Positions 1 through 7,709 of a stretch of DNA of 58,922 bases are shown here, piece by piece. Within the stretch, counting starts at the first letter, position 1. Each line of letters opens with the position of its first letter. Source of the DNA: an uncultured Pirellulaceae bacterium (lineage in GTDB: Bacteria > Planctomycetota > Planctomycetia > Pirellulales > Pirellulaceae). The stretch covers positions 1-58,922 of the forward strand of contig CALCJM010000009.1 in the NCBI GenBank assembly GCA_937967505.1, read 5' to 3'. Under the pieces are notes generated by a model. That model did no database searches and was not told the DNA's origin. It was given only the letters and a program-made list of their open reading frames with translations. A program made the position numbers and the translations under genes.

Positions 1-534
1 AGGCGTCCTGTGGATGAGTGACTCTGTCAGGTGTGAAACAGAAAGACGAATGCAAATGAATCACCGATGAAGCGTCGTAAGATCAAGGTGACACTAAAAC
101 CTGAGTGTACGTCCTACTTTGGGATAGGCAACGGCGTCTAATTTGCGATGCGAATCTGCATAGCGAATTTGACGTTGCTTGAGCGCAAGCGCCGATCCGT
201 TTACGGCTTGTGTGGTGTCCGGCGTAGAGGTGGCGTGATTCTGTTTCAGGCTCAAACAAGTAACCTGAGAACCTGATCGCTGGTGCGGAAAAGTGAAAGC
301 TCTGCGGAGCGGCAACTTTCTCGATAAGAACAGTAACCAACCAAGGAAGGTTGGCCATCAGTTCGACCGAAGGGAGCGACTCAAGTGGTGGTCCCACAAG
401 AGTCTGAGTACCAATACAGCGATCAGGGACGGACTGGCTCGTAGTAGCGTCGAAGCGTTTGTAATGAACGTGGAGCCAAGGGGCCAGATTGTTCAGCAAT
501 TGACTTGAACCAACTAATTTGAAAGGAGGAGTTC

Positions 535-1800
535 ATGCCGAAAGCAAAACCGTTTGCAATCTCCAAAGAACTGGTGTGGCAAGCGTACAAGAAAGTGAAA
601 TCGAACCGAGGCGCTGCGGGCGTGGATCGAGTCTCGCTGGCGGACTTCGAAGCCGACTTGGAGAACAATCTCTTCAAGCTCTGGAATCGAATGTCTTCTG
701 GGAGTTACTTTCCACCGGCGGTGCGTCTGGTTGAGATTCCCAAAGGAACCTCTGGTCAAACGCGGCCTCTGGGCATTCCAACGGTCGCAGACCGGATTGC
801 TCAGATGGTTGTGAAACAGGTGTTGGAGCCGCAAGTTGAACCGATCTTTGACGAGGACTCGTACGGGTACCGCCCGGGCAAGTCGGCGTTGGATGCCGTC
901 GGAGTGACTCGGCAGCGCTGCTGGAAGAAGGACTGGGTGATTGATCTGGATATCAAAGGCTTCTTTGACAATCTGGATTGGGACTTGGTACTTAAGGCGG
1001 TCGCTCATCACAGTGAAGACCGGTGGGTGTTGCTGTATGTCGAACGTTGGTTGCGTGCTCCGGTGGAGCACGCCGACGGCCAGCAAGAAGAACGAACGAA
1101 AGGTTCACCGCAGGGTTCTGTGATCAGTCCCTTGTTGTCGAATCTGCTTATGCACTATGCCTTCGACAGTTGGCTGCGTCGGAATTATCCTTCGGTGCAG
1201 TTTGCTCGATACGCCGACGATGCGGTGATCCACGCAGAGAGTTACGAAGAAGCGGCAACGCTTCTTGAAGCTCTTCGAAGTCGTCTATTGGAGTGTGGCC
1301 TGGAGCTACATCCTGAGAAGACAAAGATCGTTTACTGTAAGGACGAAGACCGCGACGCCGGAGTTGAGGTAGATGTGAAAACGTCGTTTGATTTTCTGGG
1401 TTATACGTTTCGAGGCCGGATGGCGAAGAATCGCTGGGGGAAATTGTACTTCAGTTTCTTACCTGCGATCAGCTTGAAGGCGTCTAAACGCATTCGCAGC
1501 ACGATTCGCGATTGGGGTCTTAGCCGCCGGCTTCAGCGGTTGAGCATTGATCAGATCGCTGATTATGTGAACCGCTTTGTACGTGGCTGGCTGAATTACT
1601 ATGGCCGCTTTTATCGCTCTGCGTTTATCAGGGTGTTATGGAGTTTGGCGTTTCAGCTGGTGAACTGGTGTCGCCGTAAGTACCGCCACTTGCGTCAGCA
1701 TCGGAGACAGGCAATCGCGTGGCTGCGGCAGGTATGCCATCGTCAGCGCGATTTGTTTGTTCACTGGGAGCTTGGAGCGGTTCCGATGGTTGGGCAATAA
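535..1800 (+). CDS. ltrA: Group II intron reverse transcriptase/maturase
   Basis: Multifunctional intron-encoded protein that helps splicing and copies the intron into DNA. The 421-residue protein has the reverse transcriptase fingers/palm region, including the FDEDSYGYRPGKSA block and the catalytic YADD motif (about residue 227), followed by a maturase (domain X) region with the RGWLNYYGRF block near residues 350-360. It ends shortly after a basic segment and has no HNH endonuclease domain, so it would be an endonuclease-minus type. The start ATG at 535 follows a good AAGGAGG-type ribosome site at about 522-529. The stop codon directly abuts domain V, the usual layout. The frame is intact, so the element may still be active. 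Confidence 0.95.
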   Translation: MPKAKPFAISKELVWQAYKKVKSNRGAAGVDRVSLADFEADLENNLFKLWNRMSSGSYFPPAVRLVEIPKGTSGQTRPLGIPTVADRIAQMVVKQVLEPQVEPIFDEDSYGYRPGKSALDAVGVTRQRCWKKDWVIDLDIKGFFDNLDWDLVLKAVAHHSEDRWVLLYVERWLRAPVEHADGQQEERTKGSPQGSVISPLLSNLLMHYAFDSWLRRNYPSVQFARYADDAVIHAESYEEAATLLEALRSRLLECGLELHPEKTKIVYCKDEDRDAGVEVDVKTSFDFLGYTFRGRMAKNRWGKLYFSFLPAISLKASKRIRSTIRDWGLSRRLQRLSIDQIADYVNRFVRGWLNYYGRFYRSAFIRVLWSLAFQLVNWCRRKYRHLRQHRRQAIAWLRQVCHRQRDLFVHWELGAVPMVGQ

Positions 1801-1874
1801 GAGCCGTATGAGTTGAGAGGCTCACGTCCGGTTCTGTGAGGGCCTGGGGGGGAAGTTCCCCCGGGCTACTCGAC
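1801..1874 (+). ncRNA. Group II intron domains V and VI
   Basis: The catalytic core hairpin (domain V) spans 1801-1834 and carries the AGC triad within GAGCCG. The arm at 1801-1810 pairs with the segment ending GTTC near 1834. Domain VI (about 1840-1874) folds through CCTGGGGGGG against CCCCCGGG and contains the likely bulged branch-point A at 1868. These domains are the most conserved part of any group II intron and fix the 3' splice site at about 1874. Confidence 0.85.
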
Positions 1875-2176
1875 TCTTCAAGTTTCAGCAGCACTTCCAG
1901 CAGCGGCTTGAGTGCGGTTGAAACTGTCTGACTATAGATCACTGCCTCGCAGGGCAAGCGAATTTCAATCGGACTAGGAACAGAAGCGAGCGTCAGTTCG
2001 ACTTGAATGAACTTGTGGTTCTCTGGCAGCGTGCTACCAGATGATGGTAAGTCAGCTTCGATTATTTTTCGCCAACGGTAAAATGGATTTTCAGGGAGGT
2101 TACGTTCCGCACAAAATTGTCGAACGCCCTGATCCGATTGAACGTGTTCCGCAATATGATCAATACGATTTAGCCA
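1875..2176 (-). pseudogene. IS66-type TnpA remnant, 5'-truncated
   Basis: Reading on the minus strand from 2176, about 100 codons are open and contain VRQFCAERNLPENPFYRWRK, the helix-turn-helix block typical of the short accessory protein TnpA of IS66-family elements (phrases such as FC...S..SFYxWR). No start codon is left: the frame begins immediately after the TAG stop of the gene at 2177-3247. The 3' end is interrupted by the group II intron. If the intron is excised, the frame closes as Leu-Glu-Asp-stop. The partner genes tnpB and tnpC would lie to the left, outside the window. The family assignment rests on motif recall, not on a search. Confidence 0.6.
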
Positions 2177-3247
2177 CTATGAATCTCGCCGCTTGAATTT
2201 TTGAAAAAATATTCCAATCAGCATGCCCGTAAAAACAGCACCGCAGAATCTTAAAATGGATTTGTGATCGGCTGATCGTTGATTAATCGGTAAACCGATC
2301 ATGTCGCGATAGAAAGTGGCAACCCTCTCAAAATGTTCTATCCGCCCTCCCTTCGATATTTGGTTATATTTCTCCTGTCCCTCTTTTTTTGTTTTCTCAA
2401 TCGTGCCAGAAGGAAGTTCAAGTTGAAAACCATCCGGTGGAACTTGCGACCCAAATTTCCAATCTCTGAGTCGTACGGTCACATTTAAATCGACATCGCC
2501 ACTTCTACTATAGGTTCGACTATCCAATTTAATGGGAAGCCATAGGCTCGGAGCAACTTCGGCTATTTCAATCGCAGAAAGCTGCGACATGACTTTTTCA
2601 GTTTTTGGGTCAACCCTCTGCCGTTTCAATACACAGTATGGCTTTTCCGTTGCCACCCAGATTTTATCGACGCCATTGGGTGACTGAAACAAGTTACACC
2701 TTTCACCCAAAAGGATTTCGTAATCGACTTTGCGCTCGTAGTTGCCGATGTTGATCGCATCATAAACGATCAGGCTTGCGCTCTTGTTGATACTTGGTGG
2801 CGGGTGGTCGTTACAGGTCCAGACGGGGAAAAATTGAAAGAACATGTCGTTTGTGAAAACGGGCGGAACCCTAGCCCCAGCTTTAAGGTGTTCGAATTTA
2901 ACCATTCGATTAAACACATGGAACGCCGTGTAGACTTGGTCTTTCAACGATGCTTTGAAGTTAAACGGCTCATTACGCCAATCTGTCCCGACAACAGCTT
3001 TGGAAGCTTGTTGCCGAAGGTTTTCAGCGTGTCCCGCAAAATAATATAATTCCCCAGTCTTAGCATCACCGCCGACGATTCGCACCGCTTTGGCACCAAG
3101 TGACGTGCCTTCAGCCAGCCCTCTCTTGTAAACAAACTCAGATTCCAATTCGATCATCCATCGATCGATCTTGCTCCAGTTCATCTCTTCATCGGCATAA
3201 AGTGACTCGCCGAGAATTAAACAAAAAAGTAACAGGAGAAATTTCAT
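2177..3247 (-). CDS. Secreted LolA/RseB-like protein with C-terminal membrane anchor
   Basis: Function unknown. The 356-residue protein has a Sec signal peptide (residues 1-18, ending SLYA) and a single transmembrane segment near the C-terminus (about 330-347) followed by a basic tail, so the body should face the periplasm or paryphoplasm. The middle has beta-rich text ending in a module in which VTVRLRDWKF leads into a pattern like FxLELPSGT. The neighbouring gene at 3339-4550 has the same closing pattern, and the two look like distant paralogues. The pattern resembles LolA/RseB-type lipoprotein-binding folds (inference). It is the last gene of the minus-strand set, 91 nt after its neighbour. 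An IS66 remnant follows its stop codon directly, so the native 3' end may have been altered. Confidence 0.75.
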   Translation of the reverse strand: MKFLLLLFCLILGESLYADEEMNWSKIDRWMIELESEFVYKRGLAEGTSLGAKAVRIVGGDAKTGELYYFAGHAENLRQQASKAVVGTDWRNEPFNFKASLKDQVYTAFHVFNRMVKFEHLKAGARVPPVFTNDMFFQFFPVWTCNDHPPPSINKSASLIVYDAINIGNYERKVDYEILLGERCNLFQSPNGVDKIWVATEKPYCVLKRQRVDPKTEKVMSQLSAIEIAEVAPSLWLPIKLDSRTYSRSGDVDLNVTVRLRDWKFGSQVPPDGFQLELPSGTIEKTKKEGQEKYNQISKGGRIEHFERVATFYRDMIGLPINQRSADHKSILRFCGAVFTGMLIGIFFQKFKRRDS

Positions 3248-3338
3248 GATTGATTAGGGCATGCTAATTTAGTTCATTGATTGAAGATTGATTTTCTGGG
3301 GGCCGCAAATTCAAGCCATAAAAGTATGTCAGCTAGCC

Positions 3339-4550
3339 CTAATTATTTGCGTTCCTCTTACGCCACCAGATAGCTGCGCACAACACTACCACGATAGTCA
3401 CATTTACGGCTATCAACCACGATCGCGTGCGGGCCGATCCTGCAATTTCTCGCAAAGTCGCATTGTCCGCCGGAACTAAATATGCTTTCACATCATCCCC
3501 AGCTTCTGTACTCTGATCGGTCAAATGCGTTCCTGCGGGAATTGCGACCGAAAAATCCATGTCAGACCTCTCGTCCAAGGAAACTTCCTTAAGTGTCACG
3601 GTCGTCACGTCCGGGACGTCTCTGAACCCACTCAATTCCATCGGAAGACTTAAAAAGCGCTTGTTGATACAGGTATACGGCAGCCAGACATCCTTACTGC
3701 TGAAGTATTTGAAGTCATCGCAAGTTGTCTCAAACAGCAGGCGACCAGTTTCGGTTTTCTCAACACGGTGAGTGACCGCAAACCGTTTCTCAGGATCAAG
3801 TGCAATCTGGACGATGCGATACATCTTCTTTGATCGCAACTTCCGAATGTGATCGACAGCCTGCCGCATTTCAGCGGCATCGCTTTGAGCAAACTGCTCG
3901 CGGAATTTTTTCAAGTCGAGTTTTTTGGCGTATTCGACGGCGGGTTCAGGGATGGAAAACTCCAACTCCGTTGTCGTATCGGTGTTCCTGATCCTCACTT
4001 TTTTGGCAATCTTACCAAGCGCTATCACATCCGACTCGATATTGGCTTCCTCCCATTTTGAAATCGTTTTCGGTAAACGATAGCCAGCATCTTCCAGATA
4101 ATCAAAGCGGAGCTTGAACTTCTTGGCGTTTTTGTTTTCTCGATTTTGACCTAGAGATTTTGTCATTTGCAGTCTCCCAGTGCCCGTGCCACTCCCGTGG
4201 TAGAAAACATCGCCATCGAATACTTTTATTGATCTCACGTCTTTGGATCCGGTTGCCTTCGGAAACTTGGACACACCTGAGACGTAAACTTTCCCGTCTT
4301 CGTAGTAAAGGTCGAACTCTTCCGATACTTTTCGACGCAAACCTTTTTTGGCATAGTCATAGTCGATTGAGTACTTCAGCCCCAAAATATTGAGCGACAG
4401 CTCGTTTGTTTTCAAAACCTCAGATATTTCGCTTGGAATATTCTCGATTTGCTGGAATTCATCGGCTGCGTGCAGGCTTGAAACAATGGATGTAAGCAGC
4501 AAAACGAAGCCGCTGATTTTGCTCAATCTGTATGTTCTGATTATGTTCAT
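3339..4550 (-). CDS. Secreted LolA/RseB-like protein with C-terminal membrane anchor
   Basis: Function unknown. The 403-residue protein has a signal peptide (cleavage near residue 28, SLHA) and a C-terminal transmembrane helix (about 375-395) followed by WWRKRN, giving a type I membrane topology. The body is beta-rich with repeated hydrophobic/charged alternation, and near its end carries the PxGT pattern shared with the protein at 2177-3247. I chose ATG 4550 because it overlaps the stop of the upstream gene in an ATGA and is followed by a good signal peptide; a longer reading of the frame would lack one. The tight overlap argues for translational coupling to the C39-like genes. Four cysteines lie in the mature part, of unknown use. 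Confidence 0.8.
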   Translation of the reverse strand: MNIIRTYRLSKISGFVLLLTSIVSSLHAADEFQQIENIPSEISEVLKTNELSLNILGLKYSIDYDYAKKGLRRKVSEEFDLYYEDGKVYVSGVSKFPKATGSKDVRSIKVFDGDVFYHGSGTGTGRLQMTKSLGQNRENKNAKKFKLRFDYLEDAGYRLPKTISKWEEANIESDVIALGKIAKKVRIRNTDTTTELEFSIPEPAVEYAKKLDLKKFREQFAQSDAAEMRQAVDHIRKLRSKKMYRIVQIALDPEKRFAVTHRVEKTETGRLLFETTCDDFKYFSSKDVWLPYTCINKRFLSLPMELSGFRDVPDVTTVTLKEVSLDERSDMDFSVAIPAGTHLTDQSTEAGDDVKAYLVPADNATLREIAGSARTRSWLIAVNVTIVVVLCAAIWWRKRNANN

Positions 4551-5107
4551 TTCCTGTTTCCTCGGATAAGTAAAGCTGGAATTGAAAATCCAGCCAAAAG
4601 ACCAACAGCAATCATAGGTTTCGAGTTCCAATAGCTTGAATGGCTGCGAATTACGACCACACCGCTCCAGCGTCGTAAGAATGGTTCCCAATCCATCGTA
4701 GTTATTGTGGCCGATGCACTTTCCAAACAAATACACCTCGATCCTTGAACCTGCAACAACACAAAAAAATATCCCTCGCTCCGTTTATCACCGTCCAACT
4801 GAACGATAGCGGGTAAGGGAATGGCGTCCAAATCTTCGGGGCTAACGGAACGGGCCTCCATCGCCCATCCTAATTGTCTGGCAAACGCCAATACTTCAGC
4901 GACGTTTTGCGGCGGGCCTACTTGATTTTCAACCGTCGAGAACTCGGCCGCGTCAATTTTCTCACTGTGTATTCTGAGGAAACACCAGACAGCATTGGAA
5001 CCGGAATGCTGTCCGTCTCGCCAGACATCTGCAATGGATGGCTGAGAAGAGTCTAGGGGTGCCTCCAAAATCAAGAATAATAACACTAGTAATTTGAGAC
5101 TAACCAT
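4547..5107 (-). CDS. C39-type papain-fold protein, catalytically dead
   Basis: Membrane-anchored relative of the upstream gene product. The 186-residue protein has a signal peptide (about 1-20), a C39-like domain (about 28-155) and a C-terminal transmembrane helix. Alignment by eye puts SGSNAV (residues 35-40) against CGPNAV of the neighbour, so the nucleophile Cys is Ser35, and YFFV (113-116) against HFHV, so the catalytic His is Tyr113. Flanking text is well kept, for example LPAIVQLD and RRWSGVVVIRS. It is therefore probably a binding or regulatory pseudo-protease. ATG 5107 overlaps the previous stop (TGATG) and its own stop overlaps the next start (ATGA), so the genes are translationally coupled. 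The C39 assignment is by motif only. Confidence 0.75.
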   Translation of the reverse strand: MVSLKLLVLLFLILEAPLDSSQPSIADVWRDGQHSGSNAVWCFLRIHSEKIDAAEFSTVENQVGPPQNVAEVLAFARQLGWAMEARSVSPEDLDAIPLPAIVQLDGDKRSEGYFFVLLQVQGSRCICLESASATITTMDWEPFLRRWSGVVVIRSHSSYWNSKPMIAVGLLAGFSIPALLIRGNRK

Positions 5108-5678
5108 CAATTTGTTTTTGCCTCAGTCTGCGATTTGGTAGAACGCCATAAAATTAGGAGCAAAGTAAAAGTTGTTAAAATAGTGATGTGCCACTTGTAC
5201 TTGCCAAAAATGGTCTGCTTGCGGACCATCACGTAGCCAGAGTAGTACTTTTCAAAACGTTGGGGGGCTGACGTATTCTTGTGCCCAGTTGTTGACTCGA
5301 TGATCAATAGTTCGCCTTCTGCGGTAGTGTCATAAGCAACGTGGAAGTGGTCAAAGTTTGACAACAAAATGGCGGGCATCGGCACCTTGGCCAGATCATT
5401 TGGATCGACCTGTCGAATTTCGACCGGTTGACCATGCTGGCTGCAGAATTCGGAAAGTTGTGACAGGGACGCTCCTTCGAGACCAACGTCAATGGCCGCT
5501 AAGTCTTCATCATCCACCTCCACTCCACATAGCGTCAGGAATAGCAAGACAGCGTTGGGGCCACAAATTATTGCTTCTCGGGGCGGGCGATAACCAGCGG
5601 GGGGGGCCCACCGCCACAGGCATGACCAGTGTTTGCAAAGACTAAGAATAGCGCCGCGTATCCACAAAGGAACGACAT
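5107..5678 (-). pseudogene. C39-type cysteine protease-like protein, frameshifted in a C8 tract
   Basis: Papain-fold protease of the kind that cleaves after double glycine in exported peptides (family knowledge). Starting at ATG 5678 the first 24 codons encode a clean signal peptide, MSFLCGYAALFLVFANTGHA, and then the frame runs into a stop. The conserved domain, with CGPNAV and HFHVAYD, lies in another frame. The two join if the run of eight C (plus-strand G run at 5599-5606) had nine or six. The corrected protein would be 190 residues with Cys39 and His111, and a C-terminal transmembrane helix. A downstream TTG at 5667 could start the second frame but would lack a signal peptide. The cause could be a sequencing error, real decay, slippage or phase variation. 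Coupled by TGATG to the next gene. Confidence 0.7.
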
Positions 5679-5735
5679 CGATACACGCCTTATCTTAAAT
5701 GTGAACACGCAACGCAACATTGGGGGGCGAATCTG

Positions 5736-5771
5736 AAAAGGGGAGGTTGGCGATAGCTGCCAAAGCTCCCC
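5736..5771 (-). terminator. Terminator-like hairpin after the Cys-rich peptide gene
   Basis: On the minus strand, GGGGAG and TTGGC arms pair with GCCAA and CTCCCC arms across a short loop, and a TTTTC run follows. It sits 25 nt beyond the stop of the small peptide gene and before the C39-like gene. This is the form of an intrinsic terminator or partial attenuator, which would give more peptide transcript than transcript of the downstream genes. Confidence 0.6.
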
Positions 5772-5795
5772 TCAACTTATGCACGTCCAAACCGA

Positions 5796-6113
5796 CTAAC
5801 CGCTGCACTCGGTTAAATCATCAGAGCAGGTTTTACAAACGTTCTCACCATTCAACCTCTTTGTGCAATACGTGCCGCTACTATTCCCTGCCGGTTTCCA
5901 GCCATTATCCCCTGCACCCGCTAGATAGGCGTCAGCGCTACAAGGAGCATCGTCGCAAAAACTAGACTGAGGTGTGGAGTATCCACAACCCCCGTTTAAC
6001 CCTACGGCGACCGAATCCGAAACCGGCGAGCCGATGGTCGCATCTCCTGAACTCAAACCGCAAAACGCGATTGCTACCATGAGAACCGAGGTAACACAAA
6101 ATGAAACATTCAT
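5796..6113 (-). CDS. Small Cys-rich secreted peptide
   Basis: Function unknown; candidate substrate of the neighbouring C39-like proteins. The 105-residue product has a signal peptide (about 1-25, ending SSGDA), then a short stretch ending in Gly41-Gly42, then a Gly/Ser/Asn-rich domain with seven cysteines at 43, 53, 58, 83, 93, 96 and 103, the last including a CKTC pair. An odd number of cysteines leaves one free or disulfide-linked to a partner. I chose ATG 6113 because it begins the signal peptide; a TTG two codons upstream is possible. It lies 32 nt after the toroid-like gene and is followed by a terminator-like hairpin. I do not recognise a family. Confidence 0.75.
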   Translation of the reverse strand: MNVSFCVTSVLMVAIAFCGLSSGDATIGSPVSDSVAVGLNGGCGYSTPQSSFCDDAPCSADAYLAGAGDNGWKPAGNSSGTYCTKRLNGENVCKTCSDDLTECSG

Positions 6114-6145
6114 AGTCAAAAGCCTTAAAATAAGAAACAGACTAA

Positions 6146-7354
6146 CTATCTGGCGAACGATTCAACCAGATTCAACGATGAGTTTCGGCGTTCGGCCGAC
6201 AATCGCACACCATTGAGTGCGTGCGTGAGCGGACAAACTCCGACATCTTTAGGTACATCCTGTTGCAGTATTTCGTAAATCCATCGGGTTGCCCCCACGA
6301 TCATTTTGGCATCAACTGGCTGGTCGAGATTGTGGAGCAATTCCAACATGTGTCCTGTAACAACGATTTGGTTGGTTAACGACGTCTCCTTACTTGATTC
6401 CGTCGCGTCGTCTAAGTGCCAATACCTGTTCCAAGAACCATCTTCTTGCTGTCTTATCTTCGCTTTTCTCAACGATTCTCTGACAAAGTTACGGCACCTA
6501 ATTCGCGTTTCTTGGTCTAAAATGCCGTGTTTGGTATCGGCTAATTCAATGGCAGCAACCGCTTGGAACACATGCAGTCCACCACAGCTTTGTCCCTCAA
6601 ACCCAGTTTCAATCAGATGATCCGTGAGTTCTGAAAATGTTGTCGTTCGATCAAAGCGATCTGTCCAATGAGTTGCGGGCGGCAGGTAATGAGCGTAGGC
6701 GATCGCGGTCCAGTTCATCTCGCCTTGTTTAAAAGTAAAATTGGCAACCGATTCTGAAATCAAATCAGCGATCGAAAGTTTCTCATCTTCAAGATCGATT
6801 GGTATGTCTTTTGGCAACTTCAGCATCGCAAATGTGCTCAAACTCTGGTCTCGATGCGATTCCCCTCTCCAATCGCCATCTCCACCTCCATCAAGCCCTT
6901 GCAATCGAAATCGCAGGCCGTTTCTGGTCCTGACAAATTGAGTTTCACCAAAAAACCCGATCGCACGGCGCTCGTCAGTCAGAATTCGAAGAGCATCTAA
7001 TCCCGTAGTTGGCTGCCCCATCCCGGTCAGACCTAAATCACCAAACCGATGAAGAATCAATCCGTGCAATAAACCAGAAACGCTCGACACTCGATTAGCG
7101 AACGGCGGAAGTCCGTTCATGGCGCTCGCTGATTCGGCAACCGAAAAGAAAAACGGCCCTTCGTCCGTTTTCTCAGAGATCTCCTCTAAATCAATCTGTT
7201 GCACCAGATGACTTGTATGGTTCTGAACTCCCTCCGAATCGGAACTGCCCAAGCGATCAAAATTGAACCACACAATCGCGAAGGCCAAGACAAAAAGCAA
7301 CGAGGACCAAGCTAACACTTTGAATCGGTATTTCTTTTTCAAAAAAGTACCCAT
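6146..7354 (-). CDS. Membrane-anchored alpha-toroid-like protein
   Basis: Function unknown. The 402-residue protein has one N-terminal transmembrane helix (about residues 13-30) and a long exported domain. Its second half resembles alpha/alpha-toroid repeats of the prenyltransferase/squalene-cyclase type: a CGGLH motif near residue 258, an RCRNF helix, QEDGSWNRYWH, then VTGHMLELL and a final helix ending at Arg-rich text. No DXDD or QW-rich cyclase motif is seen, so a binding or scaffold role is more likely than catalysis (inference). It is the first gene of the minus-strand set that continues through the small peptide and the C39-like genes. ATG 7354 is the only good start before the membrane segment. 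Confidence 0.75.
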   Translation of the reverse strand: MGTFLKKKYRFKVLAWSSLLFVLAFAIVWFNFDRLGSSDSEGVQNHTSHLVQQIDLEEISEKTDEGPFFFSVAESASAMNGLPPFANRVSSVSGLLHGLILHRFGDLGLTGMGQPTTGLDALRILTDERRAIGFFGETQFVRTRNGLRFRLQGLDGGGDGDWRGESHRDQSLSTFAMLKLPKDIPIDLEDEKLSIADLISESVANFTFKQGEMNWTAIAYAHYLPPATHWTDRFDRTTTFSELTDHLIETGFEGQSCGGLHVFQAVAAIELADTKHGILDQETRIRCRNFVRESLRKAKIRQQEDGSWNRYWHLDDATESSKETSLTNQIVVTGHMLELLHNLDQPVDAKMIVGATRWIYEILQQDVPKDVGVCPLTHALNGVRLSAERRNSSLNLVESFAR

Positions 7355-7709
7355 CGGTTCGCCCTAACGAAATGAAAAACCGAGTCCACTAGAAACTCTG
7401 TTTCTAATTTGGCACGCTACCTACAATCTCAACTGAGTAAGAGGGACCACTTGTCAAAAGCGCCTGCAGGTTTGATTAGTTGGCGTGCAGAGAGATCAAC
7501 TTAACGCTTGATTCAACAAGATGCCAGAAAATTGTTACATTTTTTTTGAAGAAAAATTGTCTGCAACGTTGTGTAAGCAGGATCGTTTCAAGCTGTTTTC
7601 GGTGATACGCGGTGTTTTTTGGCCCGAAAGCCTTCGACCTAGTGCTGCCGCCCCGCGCTTAACTCGAGATTTGGGAAAGATGGGTGGCTGAATTCGGGAT
7701 GCGAGGCAA
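7355..7709. other. Intergenic region upstream of the six-gene set
   Basis: No convincing gene; short open frames here overlap the end of the glycosyltransferase gene in another frame. It must hold the promoter for the minus-strand gene at 7354. I see no clear -35/-10 pair, only an A/T-rich stretch at about 7538-7556. Confidence 0.5.

Larger units (their letters stand above)
31..1874 (+). mobile_element. Group II intron with encoded reverse transcriptase
   Basis: A retroelement that splices from RNA and moves by target-primed reverse transcription. The 3' end is well supported: directly after the reverse transcriptase stop lies a 34-nt domain V (1801-1834) that starts GAGCCGTATG and ends CACGTCCGGTTC, then a domain VI hairpin with a G-rich/C-rich stem and the usual ending CTACTCGAC (1866-1874, likely branch A at 1868). 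The 5' boundary at 31 is inferred from GTGTG, which fits the bacterial GUGYG rule. About 500 nt of non-coding sequence before the reading frame would be domains I-IV. Removing 31-1874 joins two flanks that complete an IS66-type tnpA end on the other strand, which supports both boundaries. I did not identify EBS/IBS pairings. Confidence 0.85.

Noticed and set aside
83..499. Open frames on both strands before the reverse transcriptase
   Set aside because: They lie in the structured RNA domains of the intron, and their translations look like no protein.
1628..1957. Minus-strand frame running from IS66 tnpA into the intron
   Set aside because: The part inside the intron is chance read-through; only the portion from 1875 up is tnpA.
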